DNA of 64,000 nucleotides from Caulobacterales bacterium (GCA_019510435.1 JAEKKJ010000010.1:372001-436000); one strand, 5' to 3'. Counted from the first letter of the stretch, positions 45,038-53,805 are shown. Numbers and translations are program-made. The notes: generated by a model not told the origin, from the letters alone.

Positions 45038-45754
45038 TTAGCCCCCCGCCGCGACCCGCTGGATCTCGCAGAGTTCGCCGATGCCCTTGCGGGCCAGGGA
45101 GAAGAGGGCGTCGAACTCGGCCTGGCTGAAGCCGCGCTTCTCGCCGGTGGCCTGCACCTCAACGATGTCGCCCGCGCCGGTCAGCACGAAGTTGGCGTCG
45201 GCCTCGGCGTTGGAGTCCTCCTCGTAGTCGAGGTCCAGCACCGGCGTGCCGGCGAAGATGCCGCAGCTGATCGCCGCCACCTGGTCCAGGATCGGGTCGG
45301 CCGCGATGATCCGCTCCTCCAGCAGGTAGCGGGTGGCCAGGCGCAGGGCGACCCAGGCGCCGGTGATCGAGGCCGTACGGGTGCCGCCGTCGGCCTGCAG
45401 CACGTCGCAGTCCACGGTGATCTGCCGCTCGCCCAGGGCCTTCAGGTCGGTGACTGCGCGCAGCGAGCGACCGATCAGCCGCTGGATCTCCTGGGTCCGG
45501 CCCGACTGCTTGCCCGCCGCCGCCTCGCGCCGGCCGCGGGTGTGGGTGGCCCGGGGCAGCATGCCGTACTCGGCCGTCACCCAGCCCTGGCCCTTGCCGC
45601 GCAGGAACCCCGGCACGCCTTCCTCCAGGCTGGCGGTCACCAGCACCTTGGTGTGGCCGAAGGTGGCGAGGCAGGAGCCTTCCGCATAACGGGTCACGCC
45701 GGTCTCGAGCGTGACGGGGCGGAGCAGGTCGGGCGTGCGGTCGGAGGGGCGCAT
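45038..45754 (-). CDS. rph: Ribonuclease PH
   Basis: 238 residues, full length. Phosphorolytic 3'-5' exoribonuclease that trims tRNA 3' ends. Conserved [57 protein letters not shown] and the [19 protein letters not shown] motif with the catalytic aspartates. The ATG is 75 bases from the divergent hrcA start; the gap has no CIRCE-like palindrome. Confidence 0.98.
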   Translation of the reverse strand: MRPSDRTPDLLRPVTLETGVTRYAEGSCLATFGHTKVLVTASLEEGVPGFLRGKGQGWVTAEYGMLPRATHTRGRREAAAGKQSGRTQEIQRLIGRSLRAVTDLKALGERQITVDCDVLQADGGTRTASITGAWVALRLATRYLLEERIIAADPILDQVAAISCGIFAGTPVLDLDYEEDSNAEADANFVLTGAGDIVEVQATGEKRGFSQAEFDALFSLARKGIGELCEIQRVAAGG

Positions 45755-45829
45755 GGGGTCGAAGCTTCACGAGGGCGCAGCTTGCGCCGCGGGAGGCCGC
45801 GCTTATCCTAGATCGCGAAGGCCCCGTCC

Positions 45830-46927
45830 ATGGACTCCGAGAGGCGCCAAGCCCAACCCGTGACCACGCCAATGTTTTCCCGCGGGCCCTCGCTCGCCGA
45901 TATGGACGCCCGCGCCCGGGAGATCTTCCGCCGCATCGTGGAGAGCTATCTGGAGACCGGGGAGCCCGTAGGCTCCCGGACCCTCTCGAAAGGCGGCGTC
46001 TCGCTCTCCCCGGCCTCGATCCGCAACACCATGCAGGACCTGACCCAGCTGGGCCTCCTGGGCGCGCCGCACGTGAGCGCCGGGCGGCTGCCGACCCACG
46101 CGGGCCTGCGCCTCTTCGTGGACGGGCTGATGGAGGTGGGCGATGTGGCCGAGGAGGAGCGGCGCTCCATCGAGGCGCGCCTCCTGGCCCATGGCCGCAA
46201 TTACGAGGATGCGCTGAACGAGGCCTCCTCGATCCTCTCGGGCCTGGCCGGCGGGGCGGGGGTGGTGGTCACGCCCATGCGCGACGCCGGCGTGACCCAT
46301 GTGGAGTTCGTGCCGCTCTCCGGCGACCGCACCCTGGCGATCATGGTGTTCGACGACGGGGCGGTGGAGAACCGGCTGATGCGGCTGCCGGCGGGCGTGA
46401 CGCCGTCGGCCCTGCAGGAGGCCTCCAACTTCCTCAACGCGCGCCTGCGCGGCCGCACGCTGGTGGAGGCCAAGGCCGACCTGCGCGTCGAGCTGGACAG
46501 CGCCCGGCGCGAGCTGGACGACACCGCCGCGCGGCTGGTGGAGGATGGCCTGGCCGCCTGGGGCGGTGGCGAGGCCGAGGAGCGGGCCCTGATCGTGCGC
46601 GGGCGCGCCAACCTCCTGGAGGACCGCGAGGCCCTGGAGGATCTCGAACGCGTGCGTTCGCTCTTCGAGGACCTGGAGCAGAAGGAGCAGCTGATCCAGC
46701 TGCTGGACGGGGTGCGCGACGGCCAGGGCGTGCGCATCTTCATCGGCGCGGAGACGCGGCTCTTTTCGCTTTCGGGTTCCGCTGTGATCGCGGCGCCCTA
46801 TATGACGGGCGCGCAGAAGGTCGTGGGCGCGATCGGCGTGATCGGCCCTGCGCGCCTGAACTACGCCCGGATCATTCCGTTGGTGGACTATACCGCCCGC
46901 GTGCTTGGCCAGGTGATGAACGCTTAA
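45830..46927 (+). CDS. hrcA: Heat-inducible transcription repressor HrcA
   Basis: 365 residues. N-terminal winged helix (about 28-98: [40 protein letters not shown]). The sensor/dimer domain follows, with [20 protein letters not shown] and the C-terminal [20 protein letters not shown], a family hallmark. It normally binds CIRCE elements at groE or dnaK promoters, neither of which is in the window, and no CIRCE sequence was seen upstream of hrcA itself. Starts at ATG 45830; a shorter GTG start near codon 11 is possible. grpE follows 16 bases after its stop. Confidence 0.96.
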   Translation: MDSERRQAQPVTTPMFSRGPSLADMDARAREIFRRIVESYLETGEPVGSRTLSKGGVSLSPASIRNTMQDLTQLGLLGAPHVSAGRLPTHAGLRLFVDGLMEVGDVAEEERRSIEARLLAHGRNYEDALNEASSILSGLAGGAGVVVTPMRDAGVTHVEFVPLSGDRTLAIMVFDDGAVENRLMRLPAGVTPSALQEASNFLNARLRGRTLVEAKADLRVELDSARRELDDTAARLVEDGLAAWGGGEAEERALIVRGRANLLEDREALEDLERVRSLFEDLEQKEQLIQLLDGVRDGQGVRIFIGAETRLFSLSGSAVIAAPYMTGAQKVVGAIGVIGPARLNYARIIPLVDYTARVLGQVMNA

Positions 46928-46943
46928 GGGTCAGAACGAGCAG

Positions 46944-47549
46944 ATGTCCGAAGAGAACACGCCCGTGGACGGCGCGCCGCACGATGGCGACGACGTCGAC
47001 GTGGAGGCGCTGACCGCCGAGGTCCAGGCGCTGAGGGAGCAGATGCTCCGCTACGCCGCCGAGGCGGAGAACACCAAGCGCCGCGCCGAGCGCGAAATGA
47101 ACGACGCGCGCGCCTATGCGATCACCAAGTTCGCCCGCGACCTCCTGGGCGTCGCCGACACCTTCGACCGCGCCCTGGCCTCCGTGCCGGCCGACGTCGA
47201 CGGGCCGATGAAGAACTTCGTGGTCGGCGTCGAGATGACCGCCAAGGAGCTGCTGGGCGCCTTCGAGAAGAACGGGCTGAAGAAGGTCGCGCCCGCGCGC
47301 GGCGAGAAGTTCGACCCCCACAAGCACCAGGCGATGATGGAGCAGCCGGGCGAGGACGTGGCGCCCGGCGGGGTCATCCAGACCCTGCAGGCCGGCTACG
47401 AACTGCTCGGGCGCCTCGTGCGGCCGGCGATGGTGGTGGTCGCCGCCAAGGGCGCGGCGACCGGGCCGGGCCCCGCGGGCGGGACCAATCCCTATGGCGC
47501 CGACGGTGACGGCGGCGACTCCGGCGGGGCGGTGGACACCCGGGCCTGA
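46944..47549 (+). CDS. grpE: Nucleotide exchange factor GrpE
   Basis: 201 residues. Acidic N-terminus, long coiled coil (about 22-60, VEALTAEVQALREQMLRYAA then EAENTKRRAEREMNDARAYA), the dimer four-helix region KFARDLLGVADTFDRALASV and the beta-wing with GVEMTAKELLGAFEKNGLKK and PGGVIQTLQAGYELLGRLVRP. Gly/Asp-rich tail of about 40 residues. GrpE releases ADP from DnaK. The hrcA-grpE operon is typical of alphaproteobacteria; dnaK and dnaJ are not in the window. Confidence 0.97.
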   Translation: MSEENTPVDGAPHDGDDVDVEALTAEVQALREQMLRYAAEAENTKRRAEREMNDARAYAITKFARDLLGVADTFDRALASVPADVDGPMKNFVVGVEMTAKELLGAFEKNGLKKVAPARGEKFDPHKHQAMMEQPGEDVAPGGVIQTLQAGYELLGRLVRPAMVVVAAKGAATGPGPAGGTNPYGADGDGGDSGGAVDTRA

Positions 47550-47566
47550 GCGCCTTTCGCGGCCCC

Positions 47567-47575
47567 GGTGGATAA
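47567..47575 (-). promoter_or_regulatory. DnaA-box-like site upstream of dnaN
   Basis: TTATCCACC on the minus strand matches the DnaA box in 8 of 9 positions. It sits 131 bases upstream of dnaN in the 157-base grpE-dnaN gap, a plausible place for DnaA to feed back on the sliding-clamp gene. Confidence 0.4.
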
Positions 47576-47706
47576 GCGCGCCGCCGGCCGCAGCACGGGC
47601 TTTCCCAAGCGCTGAATTTGGCTAATGTCCGAAGTCCCCTCCCTTCGGGGTGTGTGCGGGCAGCGGTGATTCGCGCCCCGAACGCAATTGGTGAGCCGGG
47701 ACCGAG

Positions 47707-48825
47707 ATGAAGCTGACGATCGAACGCGCCGCGCTGCTCCGCGCGCTGGGCCATGTGCAGAGCGCGGTGGAGCGCCGCAACACCATCCCGATCCTGTCGA
47801 ACGTCTTGCTGTCGGCCGAGCGCGACCGGCTGACGTTCTCGGCCACCGACCTGGACCTGGAGATCGTCGACGAGGCGCTGGCCCAGGTGGACCAGCCCGG
47901 GCAGATCACGGCGCCGGCCCACACCCTCTATGAGATCGTCCGCAAGCTGCCGGAGGGCGCCGACGTCTCGCTGAGCTTCACTGGCGATGATCCGCGCCTG
48001 ACGGTGGCCGCGGGCCGCAGCCGCTTCAACCTGCCGGTCCTGCCGGCGGGCGACTTCCCGGTGATGTCGTCCGAGGGCTTCGCCGGCTCGATGGGCGTCG
48101 ACGTCAACGACCTCATCCGGCTGATCGACAAGACCCGCTTCGCCATCTCGGCGGAGGAGACGCGCTACTACCTGAACGGCCTCTATGTGCACACGGTGGT
48201 GATCGACGGGGCGCAGCGCCTGCGCGCCGTGGCCACCGACGGCTCGCGCCTGGCCCTGGCCGACATGCCGGCGCCGGAGGGCGCGGCAGGCGCCCCGGGC
48301 GTCATCGTCCCGCGCAAGACCATCGGCGAGATCCGCCGCCTGCTCGAGGACGCCGGCGAGAGCGTCGACCTGCAGATCAGCCCCCAGAAGGTGCGGCTGG
48401 AGCTGGGCGGCGCGGCCCTGACGTCGAAGGTCATCGACGGCAACTTCCCCGACTACGCGCGCGTCATCCCCAAGGACAACAACCGCACGGTCATGGTCGA
48501 CGCCAAGCTGTTCGCCCAGGCGGTGGACCGCGTCGCCACCATCTCCGCCGAGAAGAGCCGCAGCGTGCGCATGGCCATCGAGGCCGGCCGCGTGGTGCTC
48601 ACCGTCCGCAACATGGAGGCGGGCCAGGCGGTCGAGGAGCTGGAGATCGACTACGACGGCGAGCCCTTCGAGCTCTCCTTCAACGCCCGCTACCTGCTCG
48701 ACATCACCGACCAGATCTCCGGCGAAGCCATGGAGCTGCGCTTCGGCGGCCCCAACGACCCGGCGCTGGTGCTCGATCCGGGCGATGCGGATGTGCAGTA
48801 CATCCTGATGCCGCTGCGGGTGTAG
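47707..48825 (+). CDS. dnaN: DNA polymerase III beta subunit (sliding clamp)
   Basis: 372 residues, three repeated clamp domains of about 120 residues. MKLTIERAALLRALGHVQSAVERRN is a normal start, domain 2 has VDVNDLIRLIDKTRFAIS, and the C-terminal DPGDADVQYILMPLRV holds the conserved M-P-[LM]-R peptide-binding end. Encircles DNA and tethers the replicase. As in Caulobacter, dnaN is not next to dnaA here but about 34 kb from the putative origin. A DnaA-box-like site lies upstream. Confidence 0.98.
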   Translation: MKLTIERAALLRALGHVQSAVERRNTIPILSNVLLSAERDRLTFSATDLDLEIVDEALAQVDQPGQITAPAHTLYEIVRKLPEGADVSLSFTGDDPRLTVAAGRSRFNLPVLPAGDFPVMSSEGFAGSMGVDVNDLIRLIDKTRFAISAEETRYYLNGLYVHTVVIDGAQRLRAVATDGSRLALADMPAPEGAAGAPGVIVPRKTIGEIRRLLEDAGESVDLQISPQKVRLELGGAALTSKVIDGNFPDYARVIPKDNNRTVMVDAKLFAQAVDRVATISAEKSRSVRMAIEAGRVVLTVRNMEAGQAVEELEIDYDGEPFELSFNARYLLDITDQISGEAMELRFGGPNDPALVLDPGDADVQYILMPLRV

Positions 48826-48845
48826 GGGGCGGGCTGGTCTGATCT

Positions 48846-49106
48846 GTGGAGCTGCCCTCCAGAGATGTCGTAATCCAATGCCTGCGCGGTTTGCGGGATG
48901 GAACAGCTTCTCGCGAGGACATGGCCACATGGGCCGCCGCCTTCCTCGTCGATGACCAACATGCCGGTCGAGTTGACCTAGCGCTGTTGTGGGCACTTCA
49001 AGCTATGTCGGGCGCCGATACGATCAGCACGGACCGCCCTTGGCTCTACGGTCCTGATGACTTCGCCGCTTGGGAATCTGAGCTGGCCGCAGCGGATCTT
49101 GGTTGA
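48846..49106 (+). CDS. Small acidic hypothetical protein, possibly immunity-like
   Basis: 86 residues from GTG 48846, 20 bases after dnaN. Acidic and Trp-rich (GTASREDMATWAAAFLVDD, LLWALQAMSGADTISTD, PDDFAAWESELAAADLG). The S-R-E-D-x-A-x-W pattern followed by a helix resembles small stand-alone proteins that often turn up as immunity partners of polymorphic toxins, but I cannot assign a family. Codon third positions are clearly less GC-rich than in dnaN (many GAT, CAA, GCT, GTT), suggesting recent acquisition. No toxin gene is adjacent. Confidence 0.55.
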   Translation: MELPSRDVVIQCLRGLRDGTASREDMATWAAAFLVDDQHAGRVDLALLWALQAMSGADTISTDRPWLYGPDDFAAWESELAAADLG

Positions 49107-49140
49107 ATTGGCCCCCTGGCCGCCCCGCGGCCCACCCCAG

Positions 49141-49281
49141 CTTAGATCTCATGGCAGCCAGTTTGCCTGCCTCTCAAAGGCACTCAAGGTTCGCCCGCAG
49201 GGCGACCGCGGCGCGGCGCGCCGGAGGCGCGACCTTGACTGCCTTTGAGAGGCAGGCTCGCATCTACCGTGAGATTTAAGG
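49141..49281. repeat. Long imperfect palindromic element (about 50-base arms)
   Basis: Inner arms: 28 bases from 49165 (GCCTGCCTCTCAAAGGCA...) pair with 49230-49257 (...TGCCTTTGAGAGGCAGGC) with only two mismatches. The similarity continues outward, CTTAGATCTCATGG (49141-49154) against CCGTGAGATTTAAG (49267-49280). The loop is about 38 GC-rich bases with its own small hairpin (CGCCCGCAGGGCG). It occupies the gap between the small gene and the convergent lipase. It could be a MITE-like element or a structured RNA. Confidence 0.7.
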
Positions 49282-49360
49282 ACGGGAGTCCCCGTGATCG
49301 GGGCCTCTTCGACAAAGCCTGGCGAGGGCCGCTCCGACAGTGTGCGGCCGCCGTCTCAGC

Positions 49361-50170
49361 TCACCAGAGGTGCGGCTCGAACACCGTCGCTGACCCCGTG
49401 AGGCTGACGTAGATGTCGGGGTTGTGCTCGCTGAGGCCGTCGTGCAGCGCCGCCTGGACGGTCAGGCTGGGGGCGGCGCCCGGCAGCACCACCGTGGTCC
49501 CGTTGTTCACATAGTCGCCGGCCAGCGCCTTGGCCGCGGAGCCGAAGAGCCCGCCCAGCGAGATGTGGGTCAGGTGGCCGATCTCGCTCAGCACGGTGTC
49601 GAGGAGCCCGCCGACCGGCTTCAGCGCCGCGGCGATCGCATCGCCCCGATGCTCGCCCAGGAAGACCACCGGGTCGTCGCTGACCACATAGTTGGTGATC
49701 CGGCTGTCGGCGGCGACACTGAACACGTGCTTTTCCGGGAGGGCGCCGGGCGAGCCGAAGGTGACGGCGCGGTAGTGGTCGTCGCCCGCGTGCTCGGACA
49801 TGAAGATCTGCGCCATGGCGCCGCCGGCGGAGTGGCCGGTGAGGACGACCTTGCCGCCCTGCGCCGCATACTGCTCCACGGCCTTGGCCAGGGATTTGAA
49901 CGCCGAATACTGGTCGTCGATATTGGTGACGTCGCTGATCCAGTCGTGGACGCCGTCGGTGCCGCGGAAGGCCACCACCAGCACCTGCTCGCCGTCCAGC
50001 AGCCCGGTCGACACCGCCGCCGCGCCATGGCCGCGGGTGTAGAGCCCGTCGTCCATGCCGAGGCCGGGCAGGTTCACCGCCGTGAAGCCGGCGGGCAGGC
50101 CCAGGGCCGGATCGTGGCTGTAGGCGTCCGCGGCCAGGACGGCCAGGGTCTGGGCGGTGTTTTCGGGCAT
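49361..50170 (-). CDS. Lipase class 3-type alpha/beta hydrolase
   Basis: 269 residues from ATG 50170, with GGGGGAG about seven bases upstream (TTG 50176 is the alternative). Nucleophile elbow GHSAGGAMAQIF, preceded by VVAFRGTDGVHDWISDV, the lipase-3 pattern for the oxyanion loop. A candidate Asp is in SDDPVVFLGEHRGD and His in LTHISLGGLFG or SEHNPD. No signal peptide, so it may be cytosolic or exported by a type I or other leaderless route. Substrate unknown. Confidence 0.82.
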   Translation of the reverse strand: MPENTAQTLAVLAADAYSHDPALGLPAGFTAVNLPGLGMDDGLYTRGHGAAAVSTGLLDGEQVLVVAFRGTDGVHDWISDVTNIDDQYSAFKSLAKAVEQYAAQGGKVVLTGHSAGGAMAQIFMSEHAGDDHYRAVTFGSPGALPEKHVFSVAADSRITNYVVSDDPVVFLGEHRGDAIAAALKPVGGLLDTVLSEIGHLTHISLGGLFGSAAKALAGDYVNNGTTVVLPGAAPSLTVQAALHDGLSEHNPDIYVSLTGSATVFEPHLW

Positions 50171-50242
50171 ACGCAAGCTCCCCCAAGGCCAGCGGATTTC
50201 GCCAGCGCCGCCAGCAGCTTAGCCGCGGAGAGGTTAAGCCGT

Positions 50243-50263
50243 CCCTGCGTCAGCGCGTCGCCG
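50243..50263. repeat. 21-bp direct repeat, left copy
   Basis: A 21-base sequence beginning CCCTGCGTCAGCGCGTCGCC is repeated exactly at 51686-51706. The two copies bracket the single gene at 50298-51614. Confidence 0.8.
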
Positions 50264-50297
50264 CACGGCGATAAAGTGCAGGTCGGGACATGCGCGG

Positions 50298-51614
50298 CTA
50301 TCGATCTTTGCGGTCGGCGTTTTGCTCGGGCCCCGCATCGAGAGTGATGAGGAGCTCTGACACGTCTCCGGATGGTGGGTTGGCGGCACAGTCGTGCGCC
50401 TTGCAGAATGCCTGCCCTGCGATGGCGCGTGCTTGGTCGTTGTGCGCCTCAGCCGTTCGGCGCCCGAGCTGCTCCAGGTCTTCGCGGTGAAGCTGGAGGC
50501 TCCGCCATGTCGGCCCACGCTTGAACTCAAGAATGGCTCGCAGCTGCTCGGCGGTGAAGAGGCTCGCATAGCGAGCTGCGCTATCGTCGACCACGGCCTG
50601 TCGATGGCGCTCGGCAGCCTCGAGGAACGCCGCCTTGAAGGCCGCCAGCGACGCATTGCCGCCGAGCGCGAGGCCGCCAAGCTGGTCCACCGTCCTCTGC
50701 TCGATCCGGGAGAGGTCGGACATAGCCTGGTCGACCAGGAGAATTTCGCGGGCGATCGCCAAGCGCTCCGCATCGACGGCGGGCGGCGAGGGCAGCTCCG
50801 ATGTCCACGCGCTCGGCAACGGGCCGATGCCGCAAGGTTGGGATGACGCGCAGATCTGAGCCCGCGCCTGGAGAAGCGAGACTCTTATGTGGTCCAGCGA
50901 GGCCGCCGCTAAGAGGCGCGCGATGTCGCGGCGGTGGGCCTGGAACGCCGTGCCCGCCGGCGTCCGGTAGTAGTTGAGCGCGGCCACCAAATCCGGTTTC
51001 GCCATCAGGCGGGCGTACCCGGCGGCGACCTCGGAGGTCATCGGAGCGCGGTCAGCGTCAAAGCTGGCCTTCAGACGTTGCCGCGCCTCCGCCACGACGC
51101 CGGGGTCAGCGTTGGGCGCGCGCTGAGCCAAGGCCAGAAGCCATTCCTCTTGGCCCTGCCGCAGGCTCTCCGACCATCCGTTGGCGCTGAGCATCGCAAC
51201 CGCGACCGCCGTACTCGATGCGTCAGCGCTCGGCGGGTCCGCCGTCGCCGGCGGCGGCGCTGGCGCGATTGCAAAGCGGATCGGGACCCGGACGACCGAC
51301 AGCGTCGGCGCGCCGGCAGTCGTGGCGGGCTTGAAACGAAACGACGCGCTCGCGCTCTTGGCCGCCAGTCCAAACCCCAGACCGGCGGGCGCCTCGGACA
51401 AGGTCTCGCAGCCGCCAGCGGCTCCCGACGCATCGACGGGGCAGGACAACAGCGCCCATCCGTTCAATCTGAGGGCCACTGCGAGCGGCGGATAGTGACG
51501 GACGTCACGCGCCGCGGGTCGCGCGGCCCAGTCTGCCGCATGCGTCTCGCCCTTCGCATCAGCGGGGCTGCCGCCTGCGACCGCAGCGGCGAACAGCAAG
51601 CCAATTGCGAGCAT
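50298..51614 (-). CDS. Periplasmic TonB-like/DUF2059-type protein
   Basis: 438 residues. Signal peptide (MLAIGLLFAAAVAGGSPADA). An N-terminal segment (about 35-115) resembles the C-terminal domain of TonB (YPPLAVALRLNGWALLSCPV, ASFRFKP). Two helical DUF2059-like segments follow: one around VAALNYYRTPAGTAFQAHRR and one around LRAILEFKRGPTWRSLQLHR. The combination looks like a duplicated DUF2059 protein with a TonB-like head. Third codon positions are less GC-rich than in neighbours. The gene is bracketed by 21-bp exact direct repeats, so it may have arrived as a unit. Function unknown. Confidence 0.75.
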   Translation of the reverse strand: MLAIGLLFAAAVAGGSPADAKGETHAADWAARPAARDVRHYPPLAVALRLNGWALLSCPVDASGAAGGCETLSEAPAGLGFGLAAKSASASFRFKPATTAGAPTLSVVRVPIRFAIAPAPPPATADPPSADASSTAVAVAMLSANGWSESLRQGQEEWLLALAQRAPNADPGVVAEARQRLKASFDADRAPMTSEVAAGYARLMAKPDLVAALNYYRTPAGTAFQAHRRDIARLLAAASLDHIRVSLLQARAQICASSQPCGIGPLPSAWTSELPSPPAVDAERLAIAREILLVDQAMSDLSRIEQRTVDQLGGLALGGNASLAAFKAAFLEAAERHRQAVVDDSAARYASLFTAEQLRAILEFKRGPTWRSLQLHREDLEQLGRRTAEAHNDQARAIAGQAFCKAHDCAANPPSGDVSELLITLDAGPEQNADRKDR

Positions 51615-51685
51615 TGCGCCTCCCCCGGCCTACCGTCTCCGGGAAAATGGCCTTGCTCAAGGGCAAACTGTGAGCAGCGCGTTCG

Positions 51686-51706
51686 CCCTGCGTCAGCGCG
51701 TCGCCG
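51686..51706. repeat. 21-bp direct repeat, right copy
   Basis: Exact copy of the 21 bases at 50243-50263, in the same orientation, 71 bases beyond the start of the DUF2059-type gene. Confidence 0.8.
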
Positions 51707-51717
51707 GACGCGGAAAT

Positions 51718-52020
51718 TCAGTGGCCGTGCGGGCCTTCGTAGACGCCGGGGGCCAGGCGCTCGTCCTCCGGCCCTTCCGAGCCGGTCGCCAGGACAAAGC
51801 GGCGGTCGCAGTAGGGGCACTCGACGAAGCTGGCCTCGCCCATCTCCAGCCACACCCGCGGATGCCCGAGCGCCCCACCCACACCGTCGCAGGCGATGCG
51901 GCCGGAACGGACCACGACGATCTCCGGCGCGGGCAGGGCCGTCGTCAGTGCGGGCTGGGCCGGCATCGGCTCGGGGCCCTTCTGGGCGGCGGCGCCTTTG
52001 TTGCGGGCTATGCGGGCCAT
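51718..52020 (-). CDS. Zinc-finger domain protein (NDUFS6/CHCC type)
   Basis: 100 residues. The zinc-binding CHCC set is visible as IACDG, GHPRVWLEMG and VECPYCDRRFVL (Cys-His-Cys-Cys). This is the short alphaproteobacterial zinc-finger protein related to the NDUFS6 subunit of complex I; it may act in respiratory complex assembly, which is an inference. The N-terminal 40 residues are low complexity, so an internal ATG (codon 19) could be the true start. It is divergent from the ABC ATPase. Confidence 0.85.
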   Translation of the reverse strand: MARIARNKGAAAQKGPEPMPAQPALTTALPAPEIVVVRSGRIACDGVGGALGHPRVWLEMGEASFVECPYCDRRFVLATGSEGPEDERLAPGVYEGPHGH

Positions 52021-52157
52021 GGTTCAGCAATACCTCTGGGGCCGCGCCTTGGCGTGGGGGCGGCGCGCGCCTAGGTATGCGACCACGGCTTTCGCCGTCA
52101 ACGACCGTCGCGACCTCGTCGACCAGGTCAGCTCGCTTACGTCATTTCAGGGGCTCC

Positions 52158-53111
52158 ATGGACCTTCCGGAATTCGCCATCGAGGCCAAGGGCCTGATCA
52201 AGACCTACGCCGCCACCAAGACCACGCCCGAGATGCGGGCGCTGAAGGGCATCGACCTGGCCATTCCGCGCGGATCGATCTTCGGGGTGCTGGGCCCGAA
52301 CGGCGCGGGCAAGTCGACCTTCATCAACATCCTCGCCGGCCTGTGCCAGAAGACCGGCGGCACGGTGAGCATCTGGGGCCGCGACATCGACAAACAGCCG
52401 CGCGACGCCCGCGCGGCCATCGGCGTGGTGCCCCAGGAGATCGCCGCCGACCCGTTCTTCACGCCCAAGGAGGCGCTGGAGGTGGCGGCCGGCATGTATG
52501 CGGTGCCCAAGGCCGAGCGCCGCTCCGACGAGCTGCTCGCCGCCCTGGGCCTGGCCGACAAGTCCAAGGCCTATGTCCGCCAGCTGTCGGGCGGCATGAA
52601 GCGCCGGCTGATGGTGGCCAAGGCCATGGTGCACAACCCGCCGGTGCTGATCCTGGACGAGCCCACCGCCGGCGTGGACGTGGAGCTGCGCAAGCAGCTC
52701 TGGAACTATGTGCTGGAGCTGAACCGCAAGGGCGTGACCATCGTGCTCACGACCCACTACCTGGAAGAGGCCCAGGAGCTCTGCGACCAGATCGCCATCA
52801 TCAACCGCGGCCTGGTGGTGGCGTGCGAGCCGACCACGACCCTGCTGCGGCGCATGGACACCCGCATGGTGATCGTCACGCCCGAGGAGCCGGTGCCGGC
52901 CGCGCCCCACCTGCCGGGCTTCGAGACCAAGCTCACCAAGGCCGGCGGCTTCTCGGTCAGCTACCGCACCGGCCAGTCCAGCGTGGAGCAGGTGCTCGCC
53001 GCGATCCGCGCCGCGGGCCTGCACATCAAGGACATCTCCACCGAGGATCCGGACCTGGAGGACGTGTTCGTGTCGCTGACCTACGCGGCGGAAGCCTCGG
53101 CGGAGATCTAG
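52158..53111 (+). CDS. ABC transporter ATP-binding protein (ABC-2 exporter type)
   Basis: 317 residues from ATG 52158. Walker A LGPNGAGKST near 45-54, signature LSGGMKRRLM, Walker B VLILDEPTAGVD and the H-loop TTHYLEEA. A C-terminal extension of about 85 residues is typical of DrrA/NatA-like exporters. No permease gene is beside it: the neighbours are a zinc-finger gene (divergent) and a GNAT gene (convergent), so the membrane partner must be elsewhere. Substrate unknown. Confidence 0.92.
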   Translation: MDLPEFAIEAKGLIKTYAATKTTPEMRALKGIDLAIPRGSIFGVLGPNGAGKSTFINILAGLCQKTGGTVSIWGRDIDKQPRDARAAIGVVPQEIAADPFFTPKEALEVAAGMYAVPKAERRSDELLAALGLADKSKAYVRQLSGGMKRRLMVAKAMVHNPPVLILDEPTAGVDVELRKQLWNYVLELNRKGVTIVLTTHYLEEAQELCDQIAIINRGLVVACEPTTTLLRRMDTRMVIVTPEEPVPAAPHLPGFETKLTKAGGFSVSYRTGQSSVEQVLAAIRAAGLHIKDISTEDPDLEDVFVSLTYAAEASAEI

Positions 53112-53247
53112 GACATCCCTCCCCTTCATGGGGAGGGTGGCGAGCGAAGCGAGACGGGTGGGGAGACCACGATCCAACGCCGAGCCCGGTCGTGACTTCC
53201 CCACCCTGGCCGCTGCGCGGCCTGTCCCTCCCCATAAAGGGGAGGGA
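53112..53247. repeat. Dispersed inverted-repeat element, family B (copy 2)
   Basis: Left end ATCCCTCCCCTTCATGGGGA, right end TCCCCATAAAGGGGAGGGAT mirror each other. Core GAGCCCGGTCGTG with CCCCACCCTGG matches the copies at 4689-4860 and 61332-61512. It lies between the convergent ABC ATPase and GNAT genes. Confidence 0.85.
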
Positions 53248-53805
53248 TTACACCGTGAGCTTCCCGATATCCGCCCACCGATAGGCGACCTCGTGCAGCA
53301 ACCCTCCGCCGGGGCCCGGCTCCAGGCGCGGCGGCTCGGCCTCCCCGCCCAGGTGCTCGTAGAAGCCGCGGGCGGCGATGTTGTCGCGCAGCACTGAGAT
53401 GACCAGGGACTTCGCCCCCTCCGCCGCCAGGGCGCGGGCGGTCTCGACCAGCAGGCGCCGCCCCAGGCCATGGCGCTGGGCCGCGCGCAGCACATAGAGC
53501 GTGGCGATCTCGGCTTCCCCCGGCACGCGCCGCCGCGAGGGCCCGCCCGCGGCGTAGCCGACGATGCCCGCCCGGTCCGCCGTCGCCAGGGTCACCTCGT
53601 CGGGCCCCGGCTGCAGCAGCGAGCGCGCGAAGCGGCGGGCGTGCGCGGTCTCGGACATGCGGGCGAGGTAGGCATCGGGAAGCAGGCCGCGGTAGGTCTC
53701 GCGCCATGAGGCCACATGCACCCGCGCCAGGGCCTCGGCGTCCGCCGGGCCGGCGGGGAACAGGACGAACTGGGTTCCGATTCGGCCCCTATCCATTTCA
53801 TCCAC
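53248..53805 (-). CDS. GNAT family N-acetyltransferase
   Basis: 185 residues. GNAT fold with the N-terminal substrate region HVASWRETYRGLLPDAYLA (motif C/D type), motif A in EIATLYVLRAAQRHGLGRRL (acetyl-CoA loop R-x-x-G-x-G) and motif B in NIAARGFYEHLGGE. Acceptor unknown. ATG 53805 overlaps a TCATCCACA DnaA-like nonamer by chance or design. It is divergent from mutS with 72 bases between starts. Confidence 0.9.
   Translation of the reverse strand: MDEMDRGRIGTQFVLFPAGPADAEALARVHVASWRETYRGLLPDAYLARMSETAHARRFARSLLQPGPDEVTLATADRAGIVGYAAGGPSRRRVPGEAEIATLYVLRAAQRHGLGRRLLVETARALAAEGAKSLVISVLRDNIAARGFYEHLGGEAEPPRLEPGPGGGLLHEVAYRWADIGKLTV

Noticed and set aside
45755..45829. Possible CIRCE element upstream of hrcA
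   Set aside because: No TTAGCACTC-N9-GAGTGCTAA-like palindrome is present in the rph-hrcA gap.
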